Origin: Actinomadura physcomitrii
GTDB lineage: Bacteria; Actinomycetota; Actinomycetes; Streptosporangiales; Streptosporangiaceae
NCBI RefSeq assembly: GCF_008923205.2
Contig: NZ_WBMS02000001.1
Span: forward strand, 313,600 to 377,599
DNA: 64,000 bases
Direction of reading: 5' to 3'
The position numbers and the translations under genes are program-made. Shown here one piece after another: positions 14,926 through 23,211 of this stretch (position 1 is the stretch's first letter; each line of letters opens with the position of its first letter). The notes beneath the pieces were generated by a model that was not told the DNA's origin, did no database searches, and saw only the letters and a program-made list of their open reading frames with translations.

Positions 14926-16416
14926 TTAGGCGGGACGTAGGTGCTTGGCGCTCTTGGTGTGCTGGGCGATGGTCAGGTCGGCGATTACGGCGCGGAGCCG
15001 GGCGACCTCTTCCTCGGCCGCCTTAAGTTCGTCTCGCCGGATCGTCTGGCCCGCCGGAGGCCGGGCTGGTCCGCTGCGGATTTTGTCGAGTGCCGCGAGT
15101 GCGGTTTCGTCCGCGGTCGGGAGGCTGTGGAGGTACTTCTCGGTGGTGGACAGCTTGAGGTGGCCGAGGCGTTCCTTGACGACCTGGAGGTCGGCGCCGC
15201 CGGCGAGGAGCCAGGAGGCGTGTGCGTGTCTGAGGTCATGGACGCGCGGCTTGAAGTTGAGGGCAGCCGCTTCGCGTGCCGGGTACCAGCAGTGGTGGCG
15301 GAACCAGTTCGCGGAGATGTGGGGGTCTGGGTCGACTACCCGAGGCCTTCGCGGGCGGTCCTTCCCCTCTGCACGGCGTTTCGCTCGGTAGTCGGCGTAG
15401 GCGCGGCGGCATCGATCACATTTGCATTTGCCGAGGTTGTAGGCGGTGATCGTGCCGTGGGTGTACGTCCGTCCGTTGGGCGCGATGAACGTCGGTGACT
15501 CGTCGACCGCTTGGAGGTGGGCCGGGACCGCTTCCGGCGAGCGGCGGGCGAAGAAAAGGTCATCCGGGGTGAGCGCGTATGCCTCGACGTGTGCTTTGAG
15601 TTTGGCGACGATCTGTGGGCTGAGTTTGAACCGGCGGTGTTTCTTGTTCTTCGGGTAGTCCTTGACGAGGAACCGCTTGCCCTCGGGATGGCTCTTCCGG
15701 GTCAGTTCGACGACTGCGCGACTTACTGTGAGGATGCCCGTTTCGAAGTCGAGGTCCTTGACACGGAGTTCGGTCAACTCGCCCCAGCGAAGACCGCTTT
15801 CTATGTCGGTTTCGACGAGGAGTTGCGAGTCCGCGTCCGGGAGGTTGCGGTAGATCGCATCGAACTGCTCGGTGGTGATGATCTTGCGGATCTTTTCAGG
15901 TACGGGATCGGTCTTGATTCCCCGACTCGGGTGGATCACCACGATGTTGTCCCTCAGTGCCGTCGTGAAGATGGCATTGAGGACGGAGACCTTGCAGTAC
16001 TGAATGCGTCGCGGCCCGACGCCTCGTGCCTTGAGCCAGGTGATCCACTCCTGGACGTTCTCTGGATAGATCTCCCGCATCTTCATGTTCTCGAAGTAGG
16101 GCATGATGTGCTTGTAGAGCGCCGAGGTGTAGTCCTGGCGGGTGTTCGCCTCCATGATGTGGTTGGGCAGCCACTTCTTTTCGACATAGTCGCGGAATCT
16201 TTGTTTTCCGCGCTGCGGATCCCATTGATGACCTGTGCGGATCTTGGACTCCGCCTCTCGCCATGCCTTCTCGGCGTCCTTTTCTTTCGCGAAGGTCCCG
16301 GCGGAGCGGAGCCTGCCGCGGGCGTCGAAATACAAGGCCTGATAGCGGACTATTCCGGCTTTCGTGACACGTACCCGCGTGCAGCCCATTTCGGTGATCC
16401 CCCGATCTTGTTCCAT
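14926..16416 (-). CDS. int: Tyrosine site-specific integrase with an internal cysteine-knuckle insert
   Basis: A protein of 496 residues. An N-terminal AP2-like arm-binding part (about 10-75) precedes a SAM-like core-binding domain (about 75-165) and the catalytic domain, with Arg210 in SGLRWGEL, HDLR at 393-396, His419 in LGHL and the nucleophile Tyr428. Between strand and catalytic box II, residues about 290-370 hold an insert with HGTITAYNLGKCKCDRC (His320, Cys331, Cys333, Cys336), a possible zinc knuckle also common in actinophage proteins. A basic helical tail follows. The ATG at 16416 has no ribosome site; the ATG at 16389 (residue 10) follows a GGGGGA site and may be the real start. 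It catalyses integration at the adjacent tRNA-Gly fragment. Confidence 0.94.
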   Translation of the reverse strand: MEQDRGITEMGCTRVRVTKAGIVRYQALYFDARGRLRSAGTFAKEKDAEKAWREAESKIRTGHQWDPQRGKQRFRDYVEKKWLPNHIMEANTRQDYTSALYKHIMPYFENMKMREIYPENVQEWITWLKARGVGPRRIQYCKVSVLNAIFTTALRDNIVVIHPSRGIKTDPVPEKIRKIITTEQFDAIYRNLPDADSQLLVETDIESGLRWGELTELRVKDLDFETGILTVSRAVVELTRKSHPEGKRFLVKDYPKNKKHRRFKLSPQIVAKLKAHVEAYALTPDDLFFARRSPEAVPAHLQAVDESPTFIAPNGRTYTHGTITAYNLGKCKCDRCRRAYADYRAKRRAEGKDRPRRPRVVDPDPHISANWFRHHCWYPAREAAALNFKPRVHDLRHAHASWLLAGGADLQVVKERLGHLKLSTTEKYLHSLPTADETALAALDKIRSGPARPPAGQTIRRDELKAAEEEVARLRAVIADLTIAQHTKSAKHLRPA

Positions 16417-16457
16417 GTCAATCTCGTGTCAATGGACCACGTGCGACGCATTGACAT
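16415..16457. promoter_or_regulatory. Inverted and direct TGTCAAT repeats upstream of the integrase
   Basis: ATGTCAAT at 16415-16422, TGTCAAT at 16427-16433 and the inverse ATTGACAT at 16450-16457 form two direct half-sites and one inverted half-site across the 5' end of the integrase gene. They lie in a distinctly less GC-rich spacer between the integrase and the attachment core. Such sites usually serve as integrase arm sites, excisionase sites or repressor operators. Which of these applies cannot be told from the sequence. One copy overlaps the upstream ATG, so a bound protein would block that start. Confidence 0.5.
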
Positions 16458-16553
16458 GATCTTGAACGTCGTGACACTCGATCACGGCGCTGACCAGGAG
16501 TTTAGTCGAAATTGAACCGGTGTGGCGAGTCGAAAAATGGTCAAAAATTGCCG

Positions 16554-16594
16554 TTCCCAAGCTGACAGCGCGGGTTCGATTCCCGTCACCCGCT
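16554..16594 (+). other. ICE attachment site: displaced 3' half of tRNA-Gly(CCC)
   Basis: The segment begins with the seven-base anticodon loop TTCCCAA (anticodon CCC). It continues with the 3' anticodon strand GCTGA, the variable bases, a T-arm with GGTTCGATTCC and the acceptor strand CACCCGC plus the discriminator T. The five bases before the loop do not pair with GCTGA and no 5' tRNA half lies upstream, so this is not a functional tRNA. Identity to a tRNA that starts exactly at the anticodon loop is the expected crossover region for a tyrosine integrase. The downstream terminator suggests this is the original chromosomal 3' end, and the intact tRNA should be at the other end of the element. 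Confidence 0.85.
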
Positions 16595-16601
16595 CACGAC
16601 G

Positions 16602-16641
16602 AAGGCCCAGGTCAGGGGCATGATCCCCGAACCTGGGCCTT
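16602..16641 (+). terminator. Rho-independent terminator of the original tRNA-Gly gene
   Basis: Arms AAGGCCCAGGT (16602-16612) and ACCTGGGCCTT (16631-16641) pair perfectly over 11 bases, with an inner GGGG/CCCC stem, and a T-rich tail (TGATCTTTTA) follows. It lies 7 bases after the tRNA fragment, as expected for a tRNA terminator left behind when the element inserted. Confidence 0.88.
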
Positions 16642-16789
16642 GATCTTTTATCACTCTCATCACTGACGGGCGATTAGCGGGTGATTACCCCGCCGGGACG
16701 AGGACGCCCGCCGAACCGTCGTCATCGTCGTCGTCCGGCCGCCGGTCGATCCGAAGAAGCGCGTCCAGGCCCTCAGCGATGACCCGGTG

Positions 16790-17449
16790 TCAGTCGAGGA
16801 CCGTCGCGGAGCGCCCCTCGTCGGCGGTGTAGGCGCCCGCGGAGATCGCGCCGAGGCTCGCGGGGGTGAGGGTCAGCGAGACGACACCGCCGGGCAGGAC
16901 GCGTGAGCGCTCTTCGGCGGTCGCGAACGTCGCGGGCGTCGATCCGTCGGGGAACAGACGCTTCCCCGTCCCGACGACGACCGGGAACTGGAGGAGCCGG
17001 TAGACGTCGACGAGTCCTTCTCGGTGCAGCGTTGCCACGAGCTTCCAGCTTCCGTGGACCTGGAGTTCCTTGCCGGGACGCTCCTTGAGGCGGCGGATCT
17101 CGTCGGCGACGTCACCGCGCAGGACGGTCGTCGGGTTCCAGTCGGCTTCCTCGTCGGTCAGCGTCGAGCTGACGACGTACTTCGGCACCGCGTTGAGCTT
17201 GGCGGCGATCACGTTGTCGGGTTCGGTGACCTTCGGCCAGCACCCGCCGAGCATGCCGAAGCTCGTGCGACCGAACAGGAACGCGCCGGCCTCGCGGAAC
17301 CAGCTCTCGACGACCTCGTTGGTATGCGGCGATGCGTGCGGGACGAGCCACCCGCCGCGGTAGAAGCCGTCGGAGCGGTCCTCGTCGGGGGCACCGGGTC
17401 CTTGCATGACGCCGTCGAGACTGACGAAGGTGTTGACGCTGAGAAGCAC
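16790..17449 (-). CDS. Dihydrofolate-reductase-family (RibD C-terminal-like) protein
   Basis: A protein of 219 residues from a GTG at 17449 behind a GGAGAA site. The pattern fits the RibD_C/DHFR-like family: VNTFVSLDGVMQGPG at the start, FLFGRTSFGML near residue 70, KYVVSSTL, ELQVHGSWKLVATL and PVVVGTGKRLF. These stand-alone members are single-domain NAD(P)H reductases of unknown substrate. It is the first chromosomal gene beyond the attachment site. The AraC-like remnant upstream on the same strand may once have been its regulator. Confidence 0.86.
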   Translation of the reverse strand: MLLSVNTFVSLDGVMQGPGAPDEDRSDGFYRGGWLVPHASPHTNEVVESWFREAGAFLFGRTSFGMLGGCWPKVTEPDNVIAAKLNAVPKYVVSSTLTDEEADWNPTTVLRGDVADEIRRLKERPGKELQVHGSWKLVATLHREGLVDVYRLLQFPVVVGTGKRLFPDGSTPATFATAEERSRVLPGGVVSLTLTPASLGAISAGAYTADEGRSATVLD

Positions 17450-17511
17450 GGTTCTTCTCCGGAACTCGGGATCGCTGACAGTCGGCCGACAGGCGGACGC
17501 TAGCTGCCGGG

Positions 17512-18060
17512 CCCGGGTGCGTCTTGTACAGGAACGACACCGTGGCATGGTCGCCCGCCTGCAGCTCGCGCGCGGTGCTCCCGACGTAGCGGTGCAGCGC
17601 ATGTGCGAGGTGGGCTTGGTCGAAGTGCCCGAGCGTCTCGACGACCGTGCGCCAGCCGTGGCCGTCGCGCAGCATCGTGGCCGCGGCGTTCGCGCGGCCG
17701 ATCTGCTTCACAGCGGTTTGCGACAGCCCGGTGATCGCGCGGTAGCGCCGCTGACGGGTCCGCTCGGTCGGACGCTCGGCGACGTGCTCCTCGTTCCCGA
17801 GGCGCGATCGCAGCAGCAGACCCGCGTCCTGCAGTCGGCGGACGAAGTGCTCGACGTTCTCGTACGTCGGCGCCCCCAGTCCTCTCCGCCGATGACGATC
17901 CTGCCCGAGTCCGTTATGGGAAACGGCACGTACCCGTCGACGATCGAAGCTGCGGGATGCGGCCGAAGAACCGTGCCGAGTGCGAACCGGACCCCGAGGA
18001 ACTCGGTGTCCGGCGGGACCGGTCGCGGTGGTCGCCCTCGTCTCCGGCCCCCGCAGGCCG
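17512..18060 (-). pseudogene. Frameshifted AraC-family regulator
   Basis: An upstream frame encodes EFLGVRFALGTVLRPHPAAS and PFPITDSGRIVIGGEDWG. A second frame then continues with APTYENVEHFVRRLQDAGLL, RRYRAITGLSQTAVKQIGRA and LGHFDQAHLAHALHRYVGST, the typical AraC HTH of this subfamily, ending near VSFLYKT. One missing G in a G-run around 17876 would join the two frames. The reading frame also runs past the expected C-terminus into the next gene, so a second lesion near 17512 is likely. It lies just upstream of the DHFR-family gene. A sequencing error in the G-run is possible for the first lesion. Confidence 0.7.
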
Positions 18061-18149
18061 ACCAGCAGGCGTCCCCGCATCCGCGAGAGGATCAATTGCG
18101 GGCAGGTGCCGCGCCGCGGAGATCATCGTGTCCTCGGCGTCACTGCGGG

Positions 18150-18473
18150 TGCGCCACACGCGATCGACAGGGCGTAGGTGCTCATCACGCTGGAGAACGC
18201 GACGGCCAGGGCCTGCGTCCCTCTGATCGTTCCGAGAGCGTCCATTGTCAGCCATCGGTCGACATTGAGAGGGAGCCGCTGGTCCGGGTCCCACATCTGG
18301 CACCACCACCCGCCGTCGTCGGCGAGGTAGAGGCGCTCACCTGGAGACTGCGACCAGGCGAAATCGGCTCACCGCCTCGTCGCGCGGCAGGTAGTCGACG
18401 ACGTCCGGCAGGCTGTCCACGAAGTCGTCGATGGAGCGGTCGCGCACGAACAAGGCCGATGTGTTCCATCCCA
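18150..18473 (-). pseudogene. Frameshifted small hypothetical gene
   Basis: An ATG at 18473 opens MGWNTSALFVRDRSIDDFVD and LPDVVDYLPRDEAVS. It soon meets a stop after RFRLVAVSR, while another frame continues sensibly with SQSPGERLYLADDGGWWCQM, WDPDQRLPLNVDRW and TQALAVAFSSVMSTYAL. The join is near 18365. Both halves read like one actinobacterial hypothetical protein, so I treat it as a broken gene. The 3' end is not clear. Downstream of it the sequence to 18060 has no supported gene. Confidence 0.6.
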
Positions 18474-18758
18474 TGGACGGCGATCCTCGTGTCGGCCGGC
18501 TCGATGCGTCAACCAGACCGGAAAGGTCGATGTCGTGCTCAGCGCACCGGTACGTGCGGATGGGTTGAGCGGGCGCGACTGGGAATCCCCGGTGGTTTCC
18601 CGGATGGAGCCGGGGTGCCCGTTCGCAGTCCGGGACGTAGAGCCATCACCCTCTTAGAGTGGAGTCGTGCCTTCGGGAAATGCCGTGGTCGCGCGAAGGC
18701 GGGCCGTCGCCCTGCCCGTTCCCTCGGCCGGAGCGCGGGCAGGGAAGGGAGCGTTTGG

Positions 18759-20327
18759 GTGATCTCGCAGCTCACCGGCGGTCCGAGTGCCGCGGTGAAG
18801 GAACTCGTGGTCGGTGACGTCCTGCGGCGCGCGGCCCGGCTCGGGCCCACGGACGCCGTTCTGAGCGTGGTGGAGCCGGCCGGCTCGGCGCGCACCTGGA
18901 CGGCCGCGCAGCTCCTGCGCGACGCGGAGGCCGTGGCCGCCGGGCTGCTGCGCGACCACACCCCGGGCACCGCGATCGCGACCCTGCTGCCGAACGGAGC
19001 TGAGGCGATCTTGCTGCAGCTGGGCGCCGCCCTGGCGGGGCTGGTGCTGGTGCCGGTCAATCCGAGGTCGCGTCCCGCGGAGCTGGAGCACGCGCTGCGC
19101 CTGTCCGGCTCGGTCCGGCTGTACGCGGGTGCGGGCCTGGGCCGCGAGGGGACCGGGAAGGTGGAGGTGGTCGAGCTCGACGGTGGCCTGGACGCGCTGC
19201 CATCGGCGGCAGCGGTCGAGTTGCCGGACGTGGCTCCCGGCTCGCTCGCGCAGATCCAGTTCACCTCCGGTACCAGCGGCCGGCCCAAGGGCGTCCGGAT
19301 CCGGCACGAGGGCATGGCGCTCACCGGACACGCCTTCGCGCACCGTATCGGCCTGCCCGAGGGCGGGGTCTGGGTGAATCCGATGCCGCTGTTCCATACC
19401 GCGGGCAACGTGCTCGGCGTCATGGGCGCGCTGTGGCAGCGAGCCGAGCATGTGGTGCTGCCTTTCGAGCCCGCCGCCGTGCTCCGGGCGGTGCGGGATC
19501 GCCGGGCGACCCTGCTGTCGGCCGCACCCACCTTGCTCGACCTGCTGATGGCCCATCCCGGGTTCCGCAGTGCCGACCTGGCGAGCCTGCGCGTGGTGTT
19601 CACCGGGGGGTCGACGGTCACGCCGGCGCGGGTGGAGGCGATCGAGGCCCGGTTCGGCGCACCGCTGGCGATCACTTTCGGGATGACCGAGACGTGCGGG
19701 AGCGCGCTGCTGACCGCTCCGCTCACCGATCCCGCCGAGGTGCGCCGGACGTCGGTCGGGCGCCCGCTTCCGGGCACCGAGGTCCGCGTCGTCGGTGCCG
19801 GCGGTGCGGTGCTGCCCGTCGGTGAGCCGGGTGAACTGCTGGTCCGCGGCCGGCGGCTCACCGACGGCTACCACGACGACCCGGAGGCCACCGCACGCGC
19901 CATCGACGCCGACGGCTGGCTGCACACCGGGGATCTCGCCGTGGTCGACGAGCGCCGGTGCGTGCGGATCGCCGGCCGGCTCAAGGACATGATCAAGACC
20001 GGTGGCGAGAACGTCGCGCCGGACGAGGTGGAGGAGGTCATCGCCGGGCACCCGGAGGTCGCGCGGGCCGCCGTCGTCGGGGTGCCCGATGAGCGGTGGG
20101 GTGAACTGGTCGTCGCGTTCGTGGTGCCCGCGCCGGGCGCGAGCCCCGACACCGGGCGCCTCGACGCGCACTGCCGTACCCGCCTGAGCAACTTCAAGGT
20201 GCCCCGTCGCTGGCACCTGGTCGACGAGTTGCCCCTCACCGCGTCGTCCAAGGTCCAGCGTGCGGAGCTGCGGAACCGCGCGGCGGCGGCCGAGCAGCCG
20301 ATGGGGTCTTCGCCGGACACGGCATGA
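18759..20327 (+). CDS. AMP-forming acyl-CoA synthetase/ligase
   Basis: A protein of 522 residues from a GTG at 18759 behind a GAAGGGA site; the frame is open much further upstream but antisense to the remnants there. The adenylation signature FTSGTSGRPKGVRI, the mid-protein TFGMTETCGS motif, the YHDDPEAT and GWLHTGDLAVVDE motifs, RLKDMIKTGGENV and the late SSKVQR lysine motif are all intact. It activates a carboxylic acid to the adenylate and then to the CoA thioester. The substrate cannot be read from sequence. Its position next to the monooxygenase-dehydrogenase-esterase module (21-25 kb, opposite strand) suggests it may activate an acid released by that module. Confidence 0.9.
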   Translation: MISQLTGGPSAAVKELVVGDVLRRAARLGPTDAVLSVVEPAGSARTWTAAQLLRDAEAVAAGLLRDHTPGTAIATLLPNGAEAILLQLGAALAGLVLVPVNPRSRPAELEHALRLSGSVRLYAGAGLGREGTGKVEVVELDGGLDALPSAAAVELPDVAPGSLAQIQFTSGTSGRPKGVRIRHEGMALTGHAFAHRIGLPEGGVWVNPMPLFHTAGNVLGVMGALWQRAEHVVLPFEPAAVLRAVRDRRATLLSAAPTLLDLLMAHPGFRSADLASLRVVFTGGSTVTPARVEAIEARFGAPLAITFGMTETCGSALLTAPLTDPAEVRRTSVGRPLPGTEVRVVGAGGAVLPVGEPGELLVRGRRLTDGYHDDPEATARAIDADGWLHTGDLAVVDERRCVRIAGRLKDMIKTGGENVAPDEVEEVIAGHPEVARAAVVGVPDERWGELVVAFVVPAPGASPDTGRLDAHCRTRLSNFKVPRRWHLVDELPLTASSKVQRAELRNRAAAAEQPMGSSPDTA

Positions 20328-20345
20328 TCGAGTGTTGAGACGTCC

Positions 20346-20530
20346 TTAAGAGCGAAGCTCATTTCGCCGCGGTTCGGCCGGCTGCAGGATGCGATCGAGG
20401 AACTCCTCGACGGCGGCCTCCGCAGTGGTCTGAGCGGCCGCTACATCGTCGGCCAGGGCGATGACCAGCGCCATCTCGTTCCCGGCGGCCAGCAGGATGT
20501 GCGCGAACGGTTCGACCAGTGCGCACCTCG
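20346..20530 (-). pseudogene. C-terminal remnant of a TetR-family regulator
   Basis: The minus strand reads LEPFAHILLAAGNEMALVIA, then LADDVAAAQTTAEAAVEEFL and DRILQPAEPRRN, followed by TAA at 20346. This is the ligand-domain end that many actinobacterial TetR regulators share. The DNA-binding half is missing, cut off near 20530 where a different remnant begins on the other strand. It may be the lost regulator of the adjacent catabolic genes; that is inference. Confidence 0.6.
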
Positions 20531-21067
20531 CTGGAGAGCTGGACCGGGCGCGATGGCCGGGTCTGGTGGAAGGGCGGAAAGACCAAGGGCAAGGTGGTCA
20601 AGCTCACCCTGCCCGCTCCGTTCCGCCTGGGCGGCCCCGGTGTCGGCTTCGAGCAGCTTCAGAAGCTGCCGGCCAAGCCGGATGCGCTGAAGGCGTGGAT
20701 CACCGCATCGCTCAAGTCCAGTAACGTCAGGACCAGTGCCGGCAGGCCCGACGCCGCCCAGGACGAATCCGTCTTCGACGGTCTGCTCTCCCTGGTCGCC
20801 CAGCTGTCGGCCCCGCAGAAGGTCCGCGCCGCCGCCTTCCGTGCGCTCGCCTCCTACCCGAACGTCAAGAACATCGGTGCGGTCAAGGGCGGGCTCGGGC
20901 TGTCGATCGCCTTCGGCGGAGGGAAGAAGGCGGCGAACCTGGTCGTCGACCCGAAGACGTCGCGCATAACCGACACCGACTTCTTCGTCTCGGCCGACGG
21001 GGCGGAGGTCACGGTTCCGGGCGGCGCCACGATCGCTGCGGAGTGGACGAACCTGCCGCCCAAGTAG
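20519..21067 (+). pseudogene. Truncated CU044_5270-family protein
   Basis: The reading frame codes for 182 residues. LQKLPAKPDALKAWI, VRAAAFRALASYPNVK, LVVDPKTSRITD and WTNLPPK match in order the corresponding parts of the full-length protein at 56762-57931 (LQSLPADPNRLKKEV, VRAAAFRMLAGLKTVD, LVIDPATGKALAD, WTDSAPK). The N-terminal membrane half is missing and no ribosome site precedes the start. It abuts the TetR remnant at about 20525, which points to a deletion that fused two damaged genes. Confidence 0.68.
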
Positions 21068-21181
21068 ACCCTCCGGGTGACAGCACCTCCGGGAATCCGC
21101 GTCATCGCCCCGATCACGCGATTCTCGGGGGCGCGTCCTCGGTGGACCGCATCGAGCGGCTACTCGCCTTTTCGGTCGTGG

Positions 21182-23140
21182 TCATCTCAGGATCATGTCG
21201 TCGAAGTTCGGGCTGCGCAGGCGGTGCCACATCTCGTTTCCGGGGAACGGGCAGTTCGTCACGGAGCGGCCGTGCTCGTTGCGGTAGTAGCTGCGCGCCC
21301 GCGGGTCCTTGTAGATCTTGAACTTCTCGCGCTCGTCGAGTTCGCGGTTGTAGCGCCAGTACGCTTTTTCCGTGACATCGATGGAGCTCTTTCCGGTGAG
21401 GAGGAGTTCCTTGATGCAGTCGAGCAGGAAGCGGGTCGCCATTTCCTGGTGGTTGACGACGCCCAGGCCCCCGTAGGGGTTCATGTTCGGTCCGTAGATC
21501 AGGAAGAGGTTCGGGAATCCGGGCAGCATCGTGCCGAGGTAGGCCCGCGGACCGTCCTTCGCCCACAGGTCGTGCACGGACCGTCCGTCGCGTCCGATGA
21601 CGTCCATCGGCCACAGGCACTCGTTCGCCTTGAAACCGGTGGCGTAGACGATCACGTCCACGTCGTGGTCGACGCCGTCGCCGGTGCGGATGCCGGTCGG
21701 CGTGATGCGCTCGATCCCGGCGGTGACGAGCGTGACGTCGTCGCGCATGATCGCGTCGTACATGTTGTAGTCGCTGTCGACCTGGATGGGCCGCGTCGAG
21801 AACGGGGGGTGCGGCGGGATCATCTTGTCGATCAGGTCGGGCCGGTCGGCGAGCTTGGTCTTGATGAATTCGATGCGCTCGTCGCGGATCCGCTTGTTGA
21901 CCGCGCTGCGGGCGTGCGGGTCGTCGAAGTCGAAGTCGATCTCGCGCAGCGGCCCGGACAGGTAGGGGCCGAGCAGCCAGTTGGTCCGGAAGCGCATGAA
22001 ATTCGCGTGGTACGGGAAGTTGCGGTCCAGCCACGTGACCTGGTCGGGGAAAGGCGACAGGTAGCCCTTGTGGCCGAACAGCCACTGCGGCGTGCGCTGG
22101 AAGACCGTGACGTGCGCGGCGAGCTTCGCCAGTTCGGGCACCAGCTGGACGCCCGAGCAGCCGGTTCCGATCACGGCGACGCGCTTGTCCCCGAGTTCGA
22201 GGTCCTGGGGCCAGCGGGCGGTGTGGAACGACCGGCCTTCGAACTCGTCCATACCCGCGATCTGCGGCTCGCTCGGCCGCGAGAGCAGTCCGACGGCGCT
22301 GATGACCGCGTCCGATCGGAATACGCGCTCGCCGTCCGGGCCTTTGGCGACCACCTCCCACATCGCCGCGTCCTCATGCCAGGTGACCGTCGAGACCTCG
22401 GTGTCGAAGACGATGTGCTCGAGGACTCCGTATTTCTCGGCCAGCCAGTTGAAATAGCGCTGGTTCTCGTCCCGCGTGCACCACGGTGAGGGGGCGGCGA
22501 AATCGACGCCGATGATGTGCGTGTAGGCGCGGCTCGGCGAATCGACCCGGGCACCGGGGTAGCGGTTCTCGAACCATGTCCCGCCGACGCCCGGGTTCTT
22601 CTCGATCACCGTGAAGTCGATGCCGGCGTGCTTGAGTTGCGCCGCCGCGTTCAGGCCGCCCATGCCGCTGCCGATGACGATGACCGAGAAGCTTTCGAGC
22701 CGTTCCGGCGCCCGCTGTCGCTCCCAGTCCAGCCCGCGCACCCACGGGTCGAGGGCGAGCTCTTCCAGCCACAGCTCGGCGTCCTCGTCGGGAAGCGCTT
22801 CCACGCCTCCGGCGAGTGCGAGGCTGCGCGGCAGGCGCTCGGACGGGCCGGGGCCGATCGGCCCGGCGCCGGAATCGCGATAGGCGATCAGGAACTCCGC
22901 CGCCTTCGCCCGCAGCAGCGCCACATCGTCCGGATCGGTCACCTCGACGGAGAGATCGCCGCCCACGTAGCCGGCCGCGGGCCCGACCTTCGTGGCGGCC
23001 ACGCTCTCGTCACCGGTCAGCTGGTAGACCAGGCCGCGAAGGGCCATCGGGTCCGCGTAGCCGACGGCGTCGGTGATCTGCTCGTCGGTGGCCTCGAGCA
23101 GTTCCGCGCGCGAGGGTGCCTGCCCGGCAGTTCTGTTCAT
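21182..23140 (-). CDS. FAD-dependent Baeyer-Villiger monooxygenase
   Basis: A protein of 652 residues from the ATG at 23140 (a GTG at 23152 is an alternative). An N-terminal extension of about 140 residues precedes the FAD site GSGMGGLNAA and the segment GVGGTWFENRYPGARVDSPS. The Baeyer-Villiger fingerprint follows as FEGRSFHTARWP (F-x-G-x-x-x-H-T-x-x-W-P), then the NADPH site GTGCSGVQ and a late DVIVYATGFKANECLWP segment. The enzyme inserts oxygen beside a ketone to give an ester or lactone, using NADPH and oxygen. The long N-terminal extension resembles that of steroid- and cyclododecanone-type enzymes. It follows the dehydrogenase gene at 23212 on the same strand, so the pair should form an operon. 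Confidence 0.92.
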   Translation of the reverse strand: MNRTAGQAPSRAELLEATDEQITDAVGYADPMALRGLVYQLTGDESVAATKVGPAAGYVGGDLSVEVTDPDDVALLRAKAAEFLIAYRDSGAGPIGPGPSERLPRSLALAGGVEALPDEDAELWLEELALDPWVRGLDWERQRAPERLESFSVIVIGSGMGGLNAAAQLKHAGIDFTVIEKNPGVGGTWFENRYPGARVDSPSRAYTHIIGVDFAAPSPWCTRDENQRYFNWLAEKYGVLEHIVFDTEVSTVTWHEDAAMWEVVAKGPDGERVFRSDAVISAVGLLSRPSEPQIAGMDEFEGRSFHTARWPQDLELGDKRVAVIGTGCSGVQLVPELAKLAAHVTVFQRTPQWLFGHKGYLSPFPDQVTWLDRNFPYHANFMRFRTNWLLGPYLSGPLREIDFDFDDPHARSAVNKRIRDERIEFIKTKLADRPDLIDKMIPPHPPFSTRPIQVDSDYNMYDAIMRDDVTLVTAGIERITPTGIRTGDGVDHDVDVIVYATGFKANECLWPMDVIGRDGRSVHDLWAKDGPRAYLGTMLPGFPNLFLIYGPNMNPYGGLGVVNHQEMATRFLLDCIKELLLTGKSSIDVTEKAYWRYNRELDEREKFKIYKDPRARSYYRNEHGRSVTNCPFPGNEMWHRLRSPNFDDMILR

Positions 23141-23211
23141 CAGCGGTACCACTTTCGCCTGTACGAGGGTTCGCGGGACGGCGGCGGCTACGGAACGAGG
23201 AGCGGAGCGGG

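Larger units (their letters stand above)
1..16594. mobile_element. Right portion of an actinobacterial integrative and conjugative element (ICE)
   Basis: The stretch holds a type IV secretion-like conjugation operon (VirB4, VirD4/TraG, VirB6/TrbL-like, SCO6880-like), a cell-wall hydrolase, an excisionase-like HTH protein and a tyrosine integrase. It ends in a tRNA-Gly 3' fragment with no 5' half beside it. That arrangement is the usual integrase-proximal end of an element inserted in a tRNA gene. No relaxase or replication gene is visible, so these should lie to the left of base 1 together with the reconstituted tRNA. The right boundary is well supported; the left boundary is not in the window. 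Confidence 0.88.

Noticed and set aside
14374..14940. Several open frames of 100 to 150 codons across the CRISPR array
   Set aside because: They consist of the translated repeat (for example CSPRTRGWS-like units every 61 bases) and exist in all frames.
16554..16594. Complete tRNA-Gly gene
   Set aside because: Only the 3' half from the anticodon loop is present; the bases before it cannot form the anticodon stem, D-arm or acceptor strand.
17406..18758. Long plus-strand open frame ahead of the acyl-CoA ligase
   Set aside because: It is antisense to recognisable AraC-like and hypothetical remnants and has no family motif until the GTG at 18759, where a ribosome site is found.
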